Notes: generated by a model not told the origin, from the sequence alone. A stretch of 64,000 nt of DNA from Cephalopachus bancanus (GCA_027257055.1 JAPVLO010000054.1:4030001-4094000); one strand, 5' to 3'. Numbered from the stretch's first letter, positions 33,407 to 45,199 are shown. Numbers and translations: made by a program.

Positions 33407-33535
33407 ATGTTTATTTTCTTGATTATGGTGATAGGAACACCAGTGTATATATATGTCCAGACTCAACAAATCGTATACATTATGTGCAGTTTTTTTGTAT
33501 ACAAATTATACCCGAATAAGGCTAAGGAAGAAACA

Positions 33536-34606
33536 AAACCAAAAAAAAAAAAAAAAGCAAGAAAACGACAGCTCAAGCATAAATAAAAACATTTCCAATA
33601 CCTTCTGAAAGACTTTTGTAAGTTTTACAAAATATCAAAAGAGAAAAAAAAGCAAAGAAGCATAACTGCTCATCTCACAACACGCGCTTCTGATCTTCCC
33701 AGAGTTGCTATGCTCCCAGGGTGACAGCCCCACCCAAAGCCTGCCAGAGCCATCTCCACTAGAGTCCCTCCACAGTCTGGTCTCTTCCTCTCCCACTGGC
33801 ATCGTACTTCCCAGGTTAGAGAGAGTGAGACCCCCACTGCCAGGTGCTTTCCCAGCAAAGGTCAAGCGGGAGTTGTAACCCCACCAACCACAAAACAGTC
33901 TCACTCAGCCCTGCCATCTGATCCAAGAGGCACCTCCCCTCAAGAAGGGAGGTGACAGACATGCTGCAGCGACTCACCCTGCAGGTGAGATCCAAGTCCC
34001 TTAAACACAAGGGCCAGTTCGTCCTCATGATGGAGCCAACAGTAAGTTCCTCAAGCAATGTCACAACTGTGGCCCTCACCCAAGGTGTCACATACTGGGG
34101 TCTCTAGTGAAAACCCAGCAACCTCTGAAACCTCTCAGAGCCTCTTAAGAGTCACCCTTGTCCCTGCTATCCTCCCAGCAGCCACCACAGCTGCTCCTCG
34201 AGGAACACGCCCCTTTTGGCAGTGTATCCAAATTCCATAAATGCCACCCTTTCTTCTCATCCCCCTCCAAAAGCAAAGGGCATCCCACAATAGATAGAAT
34301 ATTTCATTCATGCTCTGTCTGAAGAACAATTTTTCCCATAGAGAAGCTGGTTAAATTCTCAACCAGATGAGGGGCCTATTCATGACGATCTCAAATGGCT
34401 AATGACAAAGCTGTTTTCGGTCTCATAATAGTTCACAAATTTTCTGAATCACAAAATCGTCTATGTCATAAGCTTAACCCTTCATTTCCTAATGTTACCC
34501 ATGGTGCTACAATGTATGTTTATGAGCTCCTGCCAACAGGAGTTTGTTAAAGAATACAAATTATAACTACCACATTCTAAGTACCAACACGACAGAATGG
34601 AATTTT
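33536..34606. other. Unassigned sequence, comparatively GC-rich at 33660-34240
   Basis: A 16-A run lies at 33541-33556. 33660-34240 is C-rich (CCACCCAAAGCC, CACCTCCCCTCAAG) with several short open frames in both directions and a CTGCAG|GTGAG donor-like motif near 33990. I recognise no family; an old LTR is possible. Confidence 0.3.
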
Positions 34607-34620
34607 AAATAATAGTTATC

Positions 34621-34925
34621 AGGCTGGGTGCAGTGGCTCAAGTCTGTAATACCATCACTTTAGGAGGCCGAAGCGAGAGGATTGCCAGAGTCCAGGGATT
34701 CAAGACCAGCCTGAGCAACTTGGTGAGACCTCATCTCTACAGTAAATCAAAAAATTAGCTGGAGGTGATGGTGCATGTCTGTAGTTCCAGCTACTTGGAA
34801 GGCTGAGGCAGAAGGATTGCCTGAGTCCAGAAGATCGAGGCTGTGGTAGCCGTGAGCATGCCACTGCACTCCAGCCTGGGTGGGAGACAGAGAGTGAGAC
34901 TTCAACTCAAAAATAATAATAATCA
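34621..34925 (+). mobile_element. Lineage-specific Alu
   Basis: GGCTGGGTGCAGTGGCTCAAG start, CAGTAAATCAAAAAATTAGC linker, GTGGTAGCCGTGAGCATGCC right arm, ACTTCAACTCAAAAA tail start, AATAAT-rich tail. TSD AAATAATAGTTATC (34607-34620) and TAATAATAGTTGTC (34926-34939). Confidence 0.94.
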
Positions 34926-34939
34926 TAATAATAGTTGTC

Positions 34940-37165
34940 CTACCAGCATATAATCTAAATCTACCTGGAAACTCCAAATATTTGGCTCTTCCTTGGCTCT
35001 TTTATCCAGTATTCTATAAATACTGCATAGAGCTGAGACTTTCAGTCCTGGGAGTGAAGTAGTTCTTGCAAGATCAGAAACTAGTAGTTTCTGCAAAGAA
35101 CAGCTATAGTTCTCTTTTTAATGAAAAGATTTAATTTTCTTTGCTGATCCTCAGAATTTAGAAGAGTCTTTTCGTAGACTAGAGCTGCTTCAGTTAATCC
35201 AGAGTAACTTGTGTGGGCTGGAACTTTAAAAGAGGAAGTGTGGCAGAGGTAACTGTGAACATTCACAGGGATGATTAAACTCAGGAATCCCAAGCTGAGC
35301 ACTGGTCAGCTAACCTGTCATATCTGCAGGGTTCTCTCGCAGCAATAGAAACCCTGTTCTATGTCTGCAAGGTAATGGCCATAGCTCAACAGTTCACCTC
35401 ACTACCATATACGTTAGGGAACAAAAGGACAGATTTGGAGGGCATGGGGGAAAGATGAAAGAATTACAGAGAAAGAGAGGACTGAGTTGCTAATTACACA
35501 AAAAAGGTCTCTTTCCTAACCTGAAAGAATTCATAATTTACTTACATTTAGTTTGGTTTTGTTTGTTTTTTTAAGAAACTCAACAACCAACCAGGCATTT
35601 CTGCAGTAATGTCCTTTCTCTCAATTTTAATGCAATCTCAAGACAATACCTAAAAGTACCCCCTAAACTGTCAGTGGCTTCAGTAACAGGAGAGTAAGGA
35701 ACTTTCTAAATTTAGGAAACCTACAAATCTGATTTCCTCAAAGGTTCAAAGAATAATAACAGGCCAGTGCTTTTAAGTAGAAAGCAATTTCTCTGTTTTG
35801 CACACAGCCCTGCACATCCAAGGGGGAGTATTTTGGGCAAGCTTCCATAGCAATCAGCATGAAAGCAGAGAGGCTTTCCTTTCCCTTCCCACTGGTAAGG
35901 TTACAGCTATTGAAGGGCGGCTACTGTGCAGAGCTGCCAGGCTTGTGAAGATTTCCATTATCTAATCAACGCCAGGGCCAGGAATAATCATCTTTGTTAC
36001 TACACGATGACCAAGACACTCCTCTGAGGGGCTGTGCTCCAGTGAGCTGAAAGGAAGCGTGTGTGTTTGACAGAGGACACACCCAACATTCAAAGACGAC
36101 AGGAAACAACTGAATTTATCACCACAAGGAGCAGATCATAAAATAATACAAGGTCAGTTAGCCTATACTAAAAGAACCACTCTGCCCCCCTAAAACTGTT
36201 TAAGTTTTAGAGAATTGCTATTAGAAAGGTAATTTCTATTTTTCACATACTCTCTGATGGCCTGAGCTTGAATGCTTTGTTGAAGCATTTTCTGGGGATC
36301 AAAATCACAAATATAGTCCCAATTCTCTTTGCTATATTTATGTCCAAGCTCTTTAGCCTTTGGAAATGCCCTTTATGGGTGGTCAAGGACAAATGGTATT
36401 AAAGACTATTATTCGGCTTTTCATGTAAGAAGACTTAATGTGTCAGCTGCATTTTAATCTAAGGATTATATGCTTACCCTCGGAAAATTCCTTTTAGAAA
36501 TATCAATAAGGATTTTTTTCTAGAATTCTTATTTTTTTATCACAAGGCCCAATTAACATTTATAATTGTATTGGTATTTTAGCACCTGAAATAAAAGACT
36601 TTAGCTGAGAGAAAGAGGCAGCTGCTGCAGAGTTAACAAGAAAGCCAAGATCTCTGCTGAGACCATCTAAATATACATCATACCATAAAAAATAAAAGAA
36701 CACCACACTAACGCTTGCCACCGCAGGTATGTGTCTGAGCAAATGCCAATGCTACAAATTCTGAACTGGATTTTTTTTTAAGACTTCTAAATTGCCTTTC
36801 AGTTAAAGACAGTGGATGATCACACACATTTAGCTCCCCTCCTTCCTAAAACATTAATACAACAATTAGTTCTTTGTAAGGGCATAAATCTACAAAGATA
36901 ACGGGAGCAAAGATTAAAATGTTAAGCTTTTTAAAGATGGGAAATCAGATAGATAATAGCAACTAACTTAGGCCCAAAGAAGCCAAATCTTCCAATTTAT
37001 GCAGTCCCATTCGTAATCACAAACAGACATTCAGGGATTATCACACATATAAAGTAATATGAAAGACAAACAGGAGGGGAAAAAGTAGCTGAAAGAAACA
37101 AAATTATGCTGAAAAATAAAACTTCAAAAAGAAACTATCAGAGCTAAGAGAAAATACTCTGTCAT
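34940..37165. other. Longest repeat-free stretch after the left end; no gene recognised
   Basis: 2.2 kb without any Alu, L1, MIR or DNA transposon that I recognise. A small imperfect hairpin lies near 35068-35105 (AGAAACT/AGTTTCT core). No splice-bounded coding frame was convincing. The last ~100 bp may belong to the HAL1-like element that continues after 37896. Confidence 0.4.
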
Positions 37166-37180
37166 GAAATAACAGGGTTC

Positions 37181-37881
37181 CTCACACTGAGATACCACCT
37201 AACTCCAGTCAGGATGGTCATCATCAATAACTCAAAAAACAACAGATGCTGGAGAGGATGTGGGGAAAAGGGAACACTTCTGCACTGTTGGTGGGATTGT
37301 AAGCTAGTACAACCTCTGTGGGAAACAGTTTGGCGATTCCCAAAAGATCTAAAAATCGACTTCCTATATGACCCCGCAATTCCCCTACTGGGAATATGCC
37401 CGGAGAAACTTAAATCACTCTATGAAAAAGATACCTGCACATGCATGTTTATTACAGCATTATTCACAATAGCAAAAACATGAAACCAACCATGTTGCCC
37501 ATAGAAAGAGGAATGGATAAAAAAAATGTGGTACATATACATGATGAAATATTATGCAGCCATAAAGGGCAAAATTATGAACTTCGCATCAACTTGGAAG
37601 GACTTAGAGTTTATATTAAGTGACCTATCACAGAAATAAAGAACTGAATATCACATGTTCTCACTCATAAGTGGACCTTGAACAATTATCATAATACTAT
37701 AAGAAAGGGATTGGCAGCAGTGGGAAACTGCCTGGGGAAGGGGGTACAGGATTACTAGTAGTGGGAAACTGCCAGGGAGGTGGGGGCATACTTCATCAAC
37801 AAGGGCATCTGCATAATGAACATTTGTATACCTAACTCTGAACTGTACTCCACATCTTTAAAATTAAAAATTAAAAAAAAT
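37181..37881 (+). mobile_element. 5'-truncated lineage-specific L1 (701 bp) with clear TSD
   Basis: Sense L1 from ACTGAGATACCACCTAACTCC (ORF2 3' end) through the 3' UTR (GGGATTGGCAGCAGTGGGAA, TAATGAACATTTGTATACCT, GAACTGTACTCCACATCTTT) to an A-rich tail. TSD AAATAACAGGGTTC (37167-37180) and AAATAACGGGGTTC (37882-37895). The 3' UTR holds two copies of a GTGGGAAACTGCC segment (from 37719 and 37761). Confidence 0.95.
37214..37630 (+). pseudogene. L1 ORF2 C-terminal remnant
   Basis: The first frame (37214-37483) encodes the C-terminal cysteine-rich region of L1 ORF2, recognisable by [18 protein letters not shown] and PLWETVWRF, then DPAIPLLGI and [13 protein letters not shown]. After IAKT the frame shifts: the KMWHIYTMEYYAAIK-type segment is scattered into another frame around 37520-37570, and the end is degenerate. 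Endonuclease and reverse transcriptase domains are absent through 5' truncation, so it makes no functional protein. Confidence 0.85.
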
Positions 37882-37895
37882 AAATAACGGGGTTC

Positions 37896-38960
37896 TGTAA
37901 AACAAAAGAATTCAGAGAACAACAACAAAAAATAAAGGTCAAAAAATAAAAAAAATTATAACACGAATAATTTAATAGAAGGGTTTGAAGATAAACTGAA
38001 GAAATAACCTAAGAATATAGCTTAAAAGCAGAGGTAGAAAATAGAAAAGATAAGACAGTCATAGGACAAGTAAGTCAACATCTAACAGGAATTCCAGAAG
38101 GCAAGAACAGAGAAAACAGAGAAAGAACATCAATAATGCTATACGTAAAGAAAACATCTAAAACTGAAGGACTCAAGTTTCCAAGAAATGAAAATAAAGC
38201 CCCACCAAGGAATATTATCATAAAACTCCAGAACACTGAGGATAAAGAGAAGAACTAAGAACCCAATAGCAAAAGTAAGAAAAAAAAAGTCACCTACAAA
38301 GGACTAAGAATCAGAAGGTCTCAGCCTTCTCACTATCAGTGCTAGAGACTGGAAGATAGCAGCCATGCCTTTGCTGTTCTACAGCTCAGTAATTTCCAAC
38401 TTACAATTCTACCTCCAGTCAGACTACAAAGCAAACATGGATGAGACATTTTCAGATATGCACCAACTCTTACCTCCCATGTGCAATTTGTTAGGACATG
38501 TTCAGAAGATGTGCTCTACCAATATAAGGGGATAAATCAAGAAGGGAATATGAGATAGAGAAAACAGAAGTCAACACAGGAGCAAGATACAAGAAACTCC
38601 CAGAATACTACTGAAGAGGCAATTGCATGATGTGGTATACAGCAGGTCTAGAGAGGAAGCAGTCTAAACTGGAGCAAAGAGTAAGCCTCCAGGTGAGGTT
38701 TGTCCAAGAAGATGTAATGGATAAAATAGCTGATATGTCCTAAGGTATTAAGAGGAGAGTCACATGGAAGGCTGTTTATGGTTAAATTCACATTACGTGC
38801 CTAGACAACATAAATTTTAAAAAACAAGAAAATTACTAAATCCAAGAAAAACAAGATTTGCATACAGGAAAGTTAAAGAAATCAAACTACACTATATTAT
38901 ACAGCACAGGTGTAAAGCCTATTTACACAGTAGAAGGTAAACAACAGATAAGAAATGAGA
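37896..38960 (+). mobile_element. HAL1 / ancient L1 ORF1-type fragment
   Basis: Sense strand carries GACAAGTAAGTCAACATCTAACAGGAATTCCAGAAGGCAAGAACAGAGAAAA (ORF1 RPNIRIIGVPE-like), AAGAAAAAAAAAGTCACCTACAAAGG, GTAATTTCCAACTTACAATTCTA (NFQPRILYPAKL-like), GAGACATTTTCAGATATGCA, then AGATGTGCTCTACC and CAGGTCTAGAGAGGAAGCAG. The layout fits HAL1 (ORF1-only L1 relative) or an old L1M. Frames are broken. The young L1 at 37181 lies just upstream and may have split it. Confidence 0.6.
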
Positions 38961-38964
38961 GAGG

Positions 38965-39247
38965 AAGCCGGGCTCGGTGGCTCAGCCTGTAATCCTGCAC
39001 TTTGGGAGGCTAAGGTGAGTGGATTGCCTGAGCCGGCGGGTTCGAGACCTGCCTGGGCAGCAAGACCTCATCTCTACAATAAATCAAAAAAATCAGCCGG
39101 GCGTGGTAGCGCATGCCTGTAATTCCGGCTCCTTGGAAGGCTGAGGCGGAAGGATCACTGGAGCCCAGCAGGTCGAGGCTGCGGTAGCCAGAAGCAGCCA
39201 ATGCACTCCAGTCTGGGTGACAGAGTGAGACTCCTACTCAAAAAAAA
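38965..39247 (+). mobile_element. Young lineage-specific Alu
   Basis: AGCCGGGCTCGGTGGCTCAGCC, GAGCCGGCGGGTTCGAGACC, CAATAAATCAAAAAAATCAGCC linker, GCGGTAGCCAGAAGCAGCCAATG right arm, ACTCCTACTCAAAA. Exact TSD AAGAAATGAGAGAGG (38950-38964, 39248-39262). Confidence 0.97.
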
Positions 39248-39424
39248 AAGAAATGAGAGAGGGAGAAGAGAAACAAGCATATGGGGACCCAAGTTTTTCA
39301 CGACAGGCCTTCTAGAACCACATAACTCTTTAAAAAAACAAAGATCTATGACTGCAATATAACAAAACCTAGAACTGTAAAAGAGATGACTGTTACAATC
39401 TATACCTAATACTTCTTTGTATAC

Positions 39425-39600
39425 CACCTGACAACTTACAAATTACTTTCACAGAGGTCTAATGATTTCACATTTACCACAGCTCGGCAAGTTGGGTTAC
39501 TTGATAGAGACAAGGGAAGCACCTCAGGGAAATTAAGTAACTTGATCACAGGGACACAGAACAACAACGTGGGAGAGACAGGACTGGAAATGGCACAGCA
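39425..39600 (-). mobile_element. Diverged MIR
   Basis: AACTTACAAATTACTTTCAC, AGGGAAATTAAGTAACTTGATCACAGGGACACAG and GGGAGAGACAGGACTGGAAATGG fit antisense MIR; the central part is poor. Confidence 0.55.
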
Positions 39601-39694
39601 TGCGCCAGGTGAGTTTGGGATTTACAATATGGTCGATAATGGTGATGCGAGTGCAGAGGGCGATGAGCCAAATCGAGCTTGGGGCCAATGCCTC

Positions 39695-39968
39695 TCCATG
39701 TAAGCACGCATAAGAGTCACCGAAGGCTCCACTTACATGAGGAGTATGAAGTAGTCCAAATCCACAGAAACAGAGCAGGGCTGCCCAGGACCTTGGGGGA
39801 GGGAGGAAAAGAGAGACTGTTCAATGGGTATGGCGTTTCAGATTTACAAAGTGAAAAAGTTCTGCAGATCTGTTGCACAGCAACATGAATACGCTTAACA
39901 CTACTGAACTGTACACTCAAGGGCTAGGATGGTAAATGTTGTATCATGTTTTTTAACTACAATTTGAA
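39695..39968 (+). mobile_element. L1M (L1MB-like) 3' UTR
   Basis: TTCAATGGGTATGGCGTTTC, GAAAAAGTTCTGCAGATCTG, TTGCACAGCAACATGAATAC, TTAACACTACTGAACTGTACACTCAAG, ATGGTAAATGTTGTATCATG followed by AACTACAATTTGAAAAAAAA: the ordered landmarks of an L1M 3' end. Confidence 0.8.
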
Positions 39969-39972
39969 AAAA

Positions 39973-40125
39973 AAGAATCACCTGGCAGGCTTGTCAAAAC
40001 ACTGATTGCTAGACTTCCCACCCCCAGAATTTCAATTCAATAGGTCTGGGTAGGACCTAGGAATTTCCCCTTCTACCAAGTCACCTGATACCACCACCCC
40101 AGGCACCAAATTTTAAGAACCACTG
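39973..40125 (+). mobile_element. MER5A-type hAT MITE, 5' end missing
   Basis: AGAATCACCTGGCAGGCTTG, CCCACCCCCAGAATTTCAATTCAATAGGTCTGGGTAGGACC, AGTCACCTGATACCACCACC, TTTTAAGAACCACTG. Directly joins the L1 tail at its left. Confidence 0.88.
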
Positions 40126-40130
40126 CTCTA

Positions 40131-40285
40131 GTTCAAACATTCTCAACCCTGAATGCACAGTAACTTCACCTGAGACCCCAGGCCAAGTAAATAAGAACAT
40201 AAGAGGTGGGGAGGTATGTGGCTAGAGCAAGTGCTTTTCAATCCCTCAGGGTGGATCTAAGGTACAGCCAGTTTGAGAACCCCTG
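40131..40285 (+). mobile_element. Second, diverged MER5-type hAT MITE
   Basis: AAACATTCTCAACCCTGAATGCACAGTAACTTCACCTGAGACCCC at the left and GTACAGCCAGTTTGAGAACCCCTG at the right are the inverted ends of a MER5-like element; the middle is degenerate. Confidence 0.75.
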
Positions 40286-40359
40286 GCCTGGACACTGGCC
40301 ACACACGAAGGCAGGACTATGTCTGTGCCTGCTAAGAGCAGACCTATGGCCACTCAGCC

Positions 40360-40480
40360 ATATGCTGGCTGTGCCTCAATTTCCTTATTTACTGAATAAA
40401 GACCACAGAGCTGTTGAGAATATCAATGGGATAATCAACGGCAGAACTCAGGGAGGTGCCTCGCATATAATGAATAATAA
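40360..40480 (+). mobile_element. MIR fragment
   Basis: TGTGCCTCAATTTCCTTATTTACTGAATAAAG, TGTTGAGAATATCAATGGGATAAT and GGTGCCTCGCATATAATGAATAATAA fit the sense core and 3' part of MIR. Confidence 0.65.
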
Positions 40481-40484
40481 TGTC

Positions 40485-42000
40485 ATTACTTTTGTTGCTG
40501 ACATTACAGGAAATAAGGTTGACCTTGTTTTCTCAGATATAAAATGGGGTCAGGTTAAAGGCAATGAAGACACTATTAATATTCAATTCCAGACTACTCA
40601 GCAAGGCAAAAGGCTCCCAAGGAGCTAAGAACAAAGTGAGTGGGATTAAATCGAAGAACGTATTATAATTCCCACAAATAACAGGCAAACTTAGGGTCAT
40701 TTCCACAGAATGAATAGCTAATCTCTTTACTCTCTGAATAGGTGTTGTTATTTGGAATATAGACATCATTATAAAACCAGGTGTGGGAATCAGTGCTCCA
40801 CCACTACCTCCTCCATCTGAAGAAACAACAAAAACAATGAGGTGTGTTCAGACAGAAGGTAACAGAAGACACAGAGCTGAAATTCTACATGGTTAAAAAT
40901 TTCTTGTCAAATGAAATTGAAAACAGAGAAGGGTTGGTTCATTCAAGAAATATCAGTTTCCCCATGCCGGGCACAAGAGGAGTGGGGGAGGAAGCCAGCA
41001 CTGCAGGGCCAAGTCCATCAGGCAAGGTTAGGCAGGGAAGTGGGGAGGTCCCGCACGCTTTGTGAATATTGAATAACAAGCATCATTTTTCCTCAAAAGC
41101 ACTGCAGGGAGAGCCAAAACTGTCTCTCCTGCTAAGTTTTTCCTTGCTTTCATAACTGCATATTTTCAGGATGTATCATGAATTACTCACAGGGATACTT
41201 TAAGCTTCCAATGTCTTGAGTCAACAGTAAATACAAAGAAATTACTGTCGTGTCCTCAGAAGGCAACATGACCCTCCCTAGATGTCTAGGCCATACCAGT
41301 GTCTGAGCTGAAAGGGAAAAAAACTCCTTCATTGAGTCATTTGAATAATTTCCCCACAAAACATTCTTAAGAGTTGTGGGGAAATATTCTCAATGAGGAA
41401 AGCAGGGTCTATTTGCAGACAGGACTGGCTGGAGGTCTTGGGAGCAGCATTCTGCAGTGGGCCAAACCTCTCAGTCCTTAACTGTGTCCTTGCACCACAC
41501 TCACAGGTTCAAACCCGCCTCCTGACCACAAAAATCTTTTGTTTTCTCTAAAGCGAAGAACACTGGATCTGATGAAACAATCAGCAAACATCTCCCAAGT
41601 GAGTGGCCAACCCTGGCCAACCCTGAACGTGACTGATTGTTCCAAGCATGTGCCCTCCAGGCGGGAACAATCTCCTCATAGCAACGTTCTCCTAAACATT
41701 CCTGGGGGAACTCTTCGTGTGAGAAGTTAAAGATCAACTTTCAAGTAGAATACCCAGAAACGCTGCCCTTCTTGGACACGTAGGCACCTCCATAAAGCAG
41801 CCTACTATGTAGTGGTTTTTCCCTCTCTGTCTCCTTATTTTATCATCAATCTAAATGTCCCTCAATCACAACACAGAAGTATGGGGACAGGGACAGTCAG
41901 GACCTTGTCAGTGCTGACCCTTACAGACCACGTGAGTCAAGACTCCCTTGACTGTCAAATAAAGAGAACCCTCGCTTCTCTGCTAGCAGGACTGTTTTAA
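40485..42000. other. Unique sequence, nothing recognised
   Basis: No repeat family or gene that I can support. A small tandem repeat of TGGCCAACCC lies near 41603-41624. Confidence 0.35.
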
Positions 42001-42004
42001 TGGT

Positions 42005-42449
<445 letters not shown>

Positions 42450-42888
42450 AGTCCTATAAAAGTATCTATTATAGTGCCTCCCAGCACCCACCAATGCTCC
42501 TGGTAACTGCCATGACTTATCTCTGGAGGGAACTACTCCAAGCTGTCATCAACTTATGCTTCATCTTCACCATAAGACATGCTGACCTCAGGCTCTGAGG
42601 TGAAGCAGATGACCTGGCAATCCAATGAGAACAATGTCGCTGGCCACGGTGACTGGTCCAACACTAGGCACGTGGCCCATCGTGGCCAGGAATGTTGTAT
42701 AATACCTTCCATGATCACTGTAGTGATTTGAACCTGAAGCAGTCAGAAGTCTCTATTTGAAATCCAAGAACATGTAGCCACGATAGATATTCACGACATC
42801 GTTTGGATCCTCAGCCCAGCCCCTCCTAAAGGCAGATCCATTCCCTATATCTGCAATTACTTAAGCCCATAAATTTTTCACTTCAGAT
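42450..42888. other. Unique sequence, nothing recognised
   Basis: About 440 bp, no repeat or gene signature. Confidence 0.35.
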
Positions 42889-42891
42889 AGT

Positions 42892-43184
42892 TTGAGGCAC
42901 GGTGGTTCACACCTGTAATTCCAGCATTTTGGGAGGCCAAGGTGGGAGGACTGTTTGCGCTGAGCAGTTCAAGACCAGCCTAGATAACATAGCGAGACTT
43001 CGTCTCTATAAAAAAATATTAAAAATTTGCCAGGCGTGTTGGTGCACACCTGTAGTACCAGCTACTCAGCAGCCTGAGGCAGGAGAATTGCCTGAGCCCA
43101 GGAGTTTGAGGCTGCAGTAAGCCATGATTGTGCCACTGCACTCTAGCCTGGGCAACAGAGTGAAACCCTGACTCAAAAAAAAAA
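42892..43184 (+). mobile_element. Older Alu (J-like), full dimer
   Basis: GAGGCACGGTGGTTCACACC start, A/T linker at 43011-43025, right arm GAGGCTGCAGTAAGCCATGATTGTGCC, GACTCAAAAAAAAAA tail. Short TSD AGTTTGA around both ends. Confidence 0.93.
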
Positions 43185-43190
43185 GTTTGA

Positions 43191-44148
43191 ATTGGGTTTT
43201 CTGTCACTTGCAACCAGGAGAATCATGGTTGCTACTCTGTTCTATCAAGCTATATTTATCTATACTTCAGTACTTTCCCTTCTCTGAAAATAAAACCTGG
43301 GAGACTGATGACATAAATTTTCATTAGTTAGTCTTGACAAATCAATACTCCTGAGGCTGGAGTTCTCAACAAGAAAATTCCATATTATGTAGAACAAAGA
43401 TCCATTTTTTTTTCAATGCCTCAGAAAAAGTGACTTGGCCTATCATCAAATTTGTTTCAGAAAACCTTTTTAAACCAAAAGAATTAAGCCTGCAGTTTCT
43501 AGCTCTGTAAGAAAAACAACTGTGATATTTACTTTCTTAATTTTCATTTTTCCTCTAAATCTACACAACTATATAGAATTACTAAAAAGAATAGAATTGA
43601 ATTTTTAAAAACATTTGAAACACAAAAAGTAGAAGATATGAATGGATATAAGTCATTTCTTCCTCCTAAAGAAGATCAACTACACTCTAACTTTAGCAAT
43701 TTTAGCAACAAAACAAACCAGTTTGGAGTTTTAACCACGTTCACTAAACTATTCATTGTACCAGCTAACTTTCCTTATCAGTGGTTCCGTCAGAAGCCTA
43801 AGATTTCAGAGGAAAGTACCATAGGCCATGCAGATCACTGACTCAAGACGTGGCAAAGAGCTTTCCATTGGAGGTCTGATGTCTCCTAAATCAATGTGTA
43901 AACACGGCCAGGGCTTCCTGCATTTTCACAGCTTTGAATTCTTGCACACAGATAAATACTGCAACTACAACCACCAAAGAGACATCCTATCTTACTCCCT
44001 AAGAGACCTCTTGGGCTGAAAGAAGGCAACGCAGCCACCGTGGCTAACGATCACTCACTGTATGATTCCACTGTGTTTCCTCTGGATTGGGTTGAGGACA
44101 GTCTGGAGGGGTGAACAGACAGCCACTCACAGCCTGAGTGTCCACCCA
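43191..44148. other. Unique sequence, nothing recognised
   Basis: About 0.95 kb without a repeat or gene signature that I can support. Confidence 0.35.
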
Positions 44149-44163
44149 TAAAACACATCGAAG

Positions 44164-44454
44164 CCAGGCTCGGTGGCTCAGCCTGTAATCCTGCACCTTT
44201 GGGAGGCTGAGATGAGTGGATTGCCTGAGCCCGCAGGTTCGAGACCTGCCTGGGCAGGCGAGACCTCATCTCTACAATAAAATCAAAAAATGAGCCAGGC
44301 GTGGTAGCGCATGCCTGTAATTCCGTCTACTCGGAAGGCTGAGGCAGAAGGATCGCCGGAGCCCAGCAGGTCGAGGCTGCGGTGGCTGGGAGCGGCCACT
44401 GCACTCCAGTCTGGGTGACAGAGTGAAACTCCAACTCAAAAAAAAAAAAAAAAA
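44164..44454 (+). mobile_element. Young lineage-specific Alu
   Basis: GCCAGGCTCGGTGGCTCAGCC, GAGCCCGCAGGTTCGAGACC, CTACAATAAAATCAAAAAATGAGCC linker, GGTGGCTGGGAGCGGCCACTG right arm, tail of about 19 A. TSD AAACACATCGAAG (44151-44163) and AAACACATCCAAG (44455-44467). Confidence 0.97.
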
Positions 44455-44467
44455 AAACACATCCAAG

Positions 44468-45198
44468 CACATATGAAAATGCTCACCAGGTTAAAAAAAT
44501 GTTAAAAACAAGCTTCAAATTCCTTAAACAAATCTTTAAAATATTTCTACATTTTCTATGTTCATTACAATGTCCCAAGCCTCCCACTAAAAAACAAACA
44601 TTTATGACTTGGAATAAGCAAACAGATAAGCCTACCAACAGAGACAGATTAATTTGTTATACTACATTCCAAACTTTATTATATCTTGGTTTTCTGTTGA
44701 GGTTTATTATTTATTATTAAAGCAGCAAATGACTGGAAGTCATTCGGCTTGCTTTGGTAAGCACTAAACAGTTTGATGTCACCACATGTGAACAATTAGA
44801 ACCTTTAAAACCGTAATTATTTGTGCACATGTCACACTACATACTCCTCATTACTGAAGAAGCCATTGGACTATGTAGAATAAGCATTTATCAATTTTAT
44901 AAAATATAAAGATTCTCGTTTTAAGATGAGGATTTAGCAATTCTGTTTCCATTTTACAATTTTGTTTTGATTTATAGAAAGCACAGTCCTAAAATGGAAC
45001 CTCAAGTTCACAAGAGCCTTTTTTAAATTCCAACAAGAACCATGTCTTATTACCACCATTTTATGCCTGAAATACAATAGTCACTCTGTAAATATTTTTT
45101 GGATGAATAAATGCATGAAAACATTAACACTACATTTAATGGGTTCAGATAATTACATGACTACAGAGGTTATTACTACATCCTTGCTTTTCTGAAGT
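44468..45198. other. AT-rich unique sequence
   Basis: No recognisable repeat or gene. Confidence 0.35.
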
Positions 45199-45199
45199 A

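Larger units (their letters stand above)
29660..33535 (+). mobile_element. Old L1 (L1MA/L1PB-like): ORF2 3' half plus 3' UTR, heavily interrupted
   Basis: Sense L1: ORF2 from CTGAAAATTCAACATATTTTG through CTCATCACTTCTATTCAAAAT, TTCATGGATTGGAAGAATG, a GCATCACACTTCCTAATTTTC segment, CTGATCTTCAACAAAAGTG, GAATGGGAGAAAATATTTGC, GGTGGGAATGCAAATTGG, CATTATTCACAAACAGCCAA and TTTGCAACAACATGAATGAA. The 3' UTR runs from about 32900 (GGTGGTTATCAGAAG) to AATTATACCCGAATAAGGC at about 33525. Removing three Alus (30366-30648, 30821-31119, 32588-32883), one Alu right arm (33073-33225) and two small L1 pieces (32192-32402, 33345-33406) leaves a continuous element. Stops throughout show it is dead. Confidence 0.88.
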
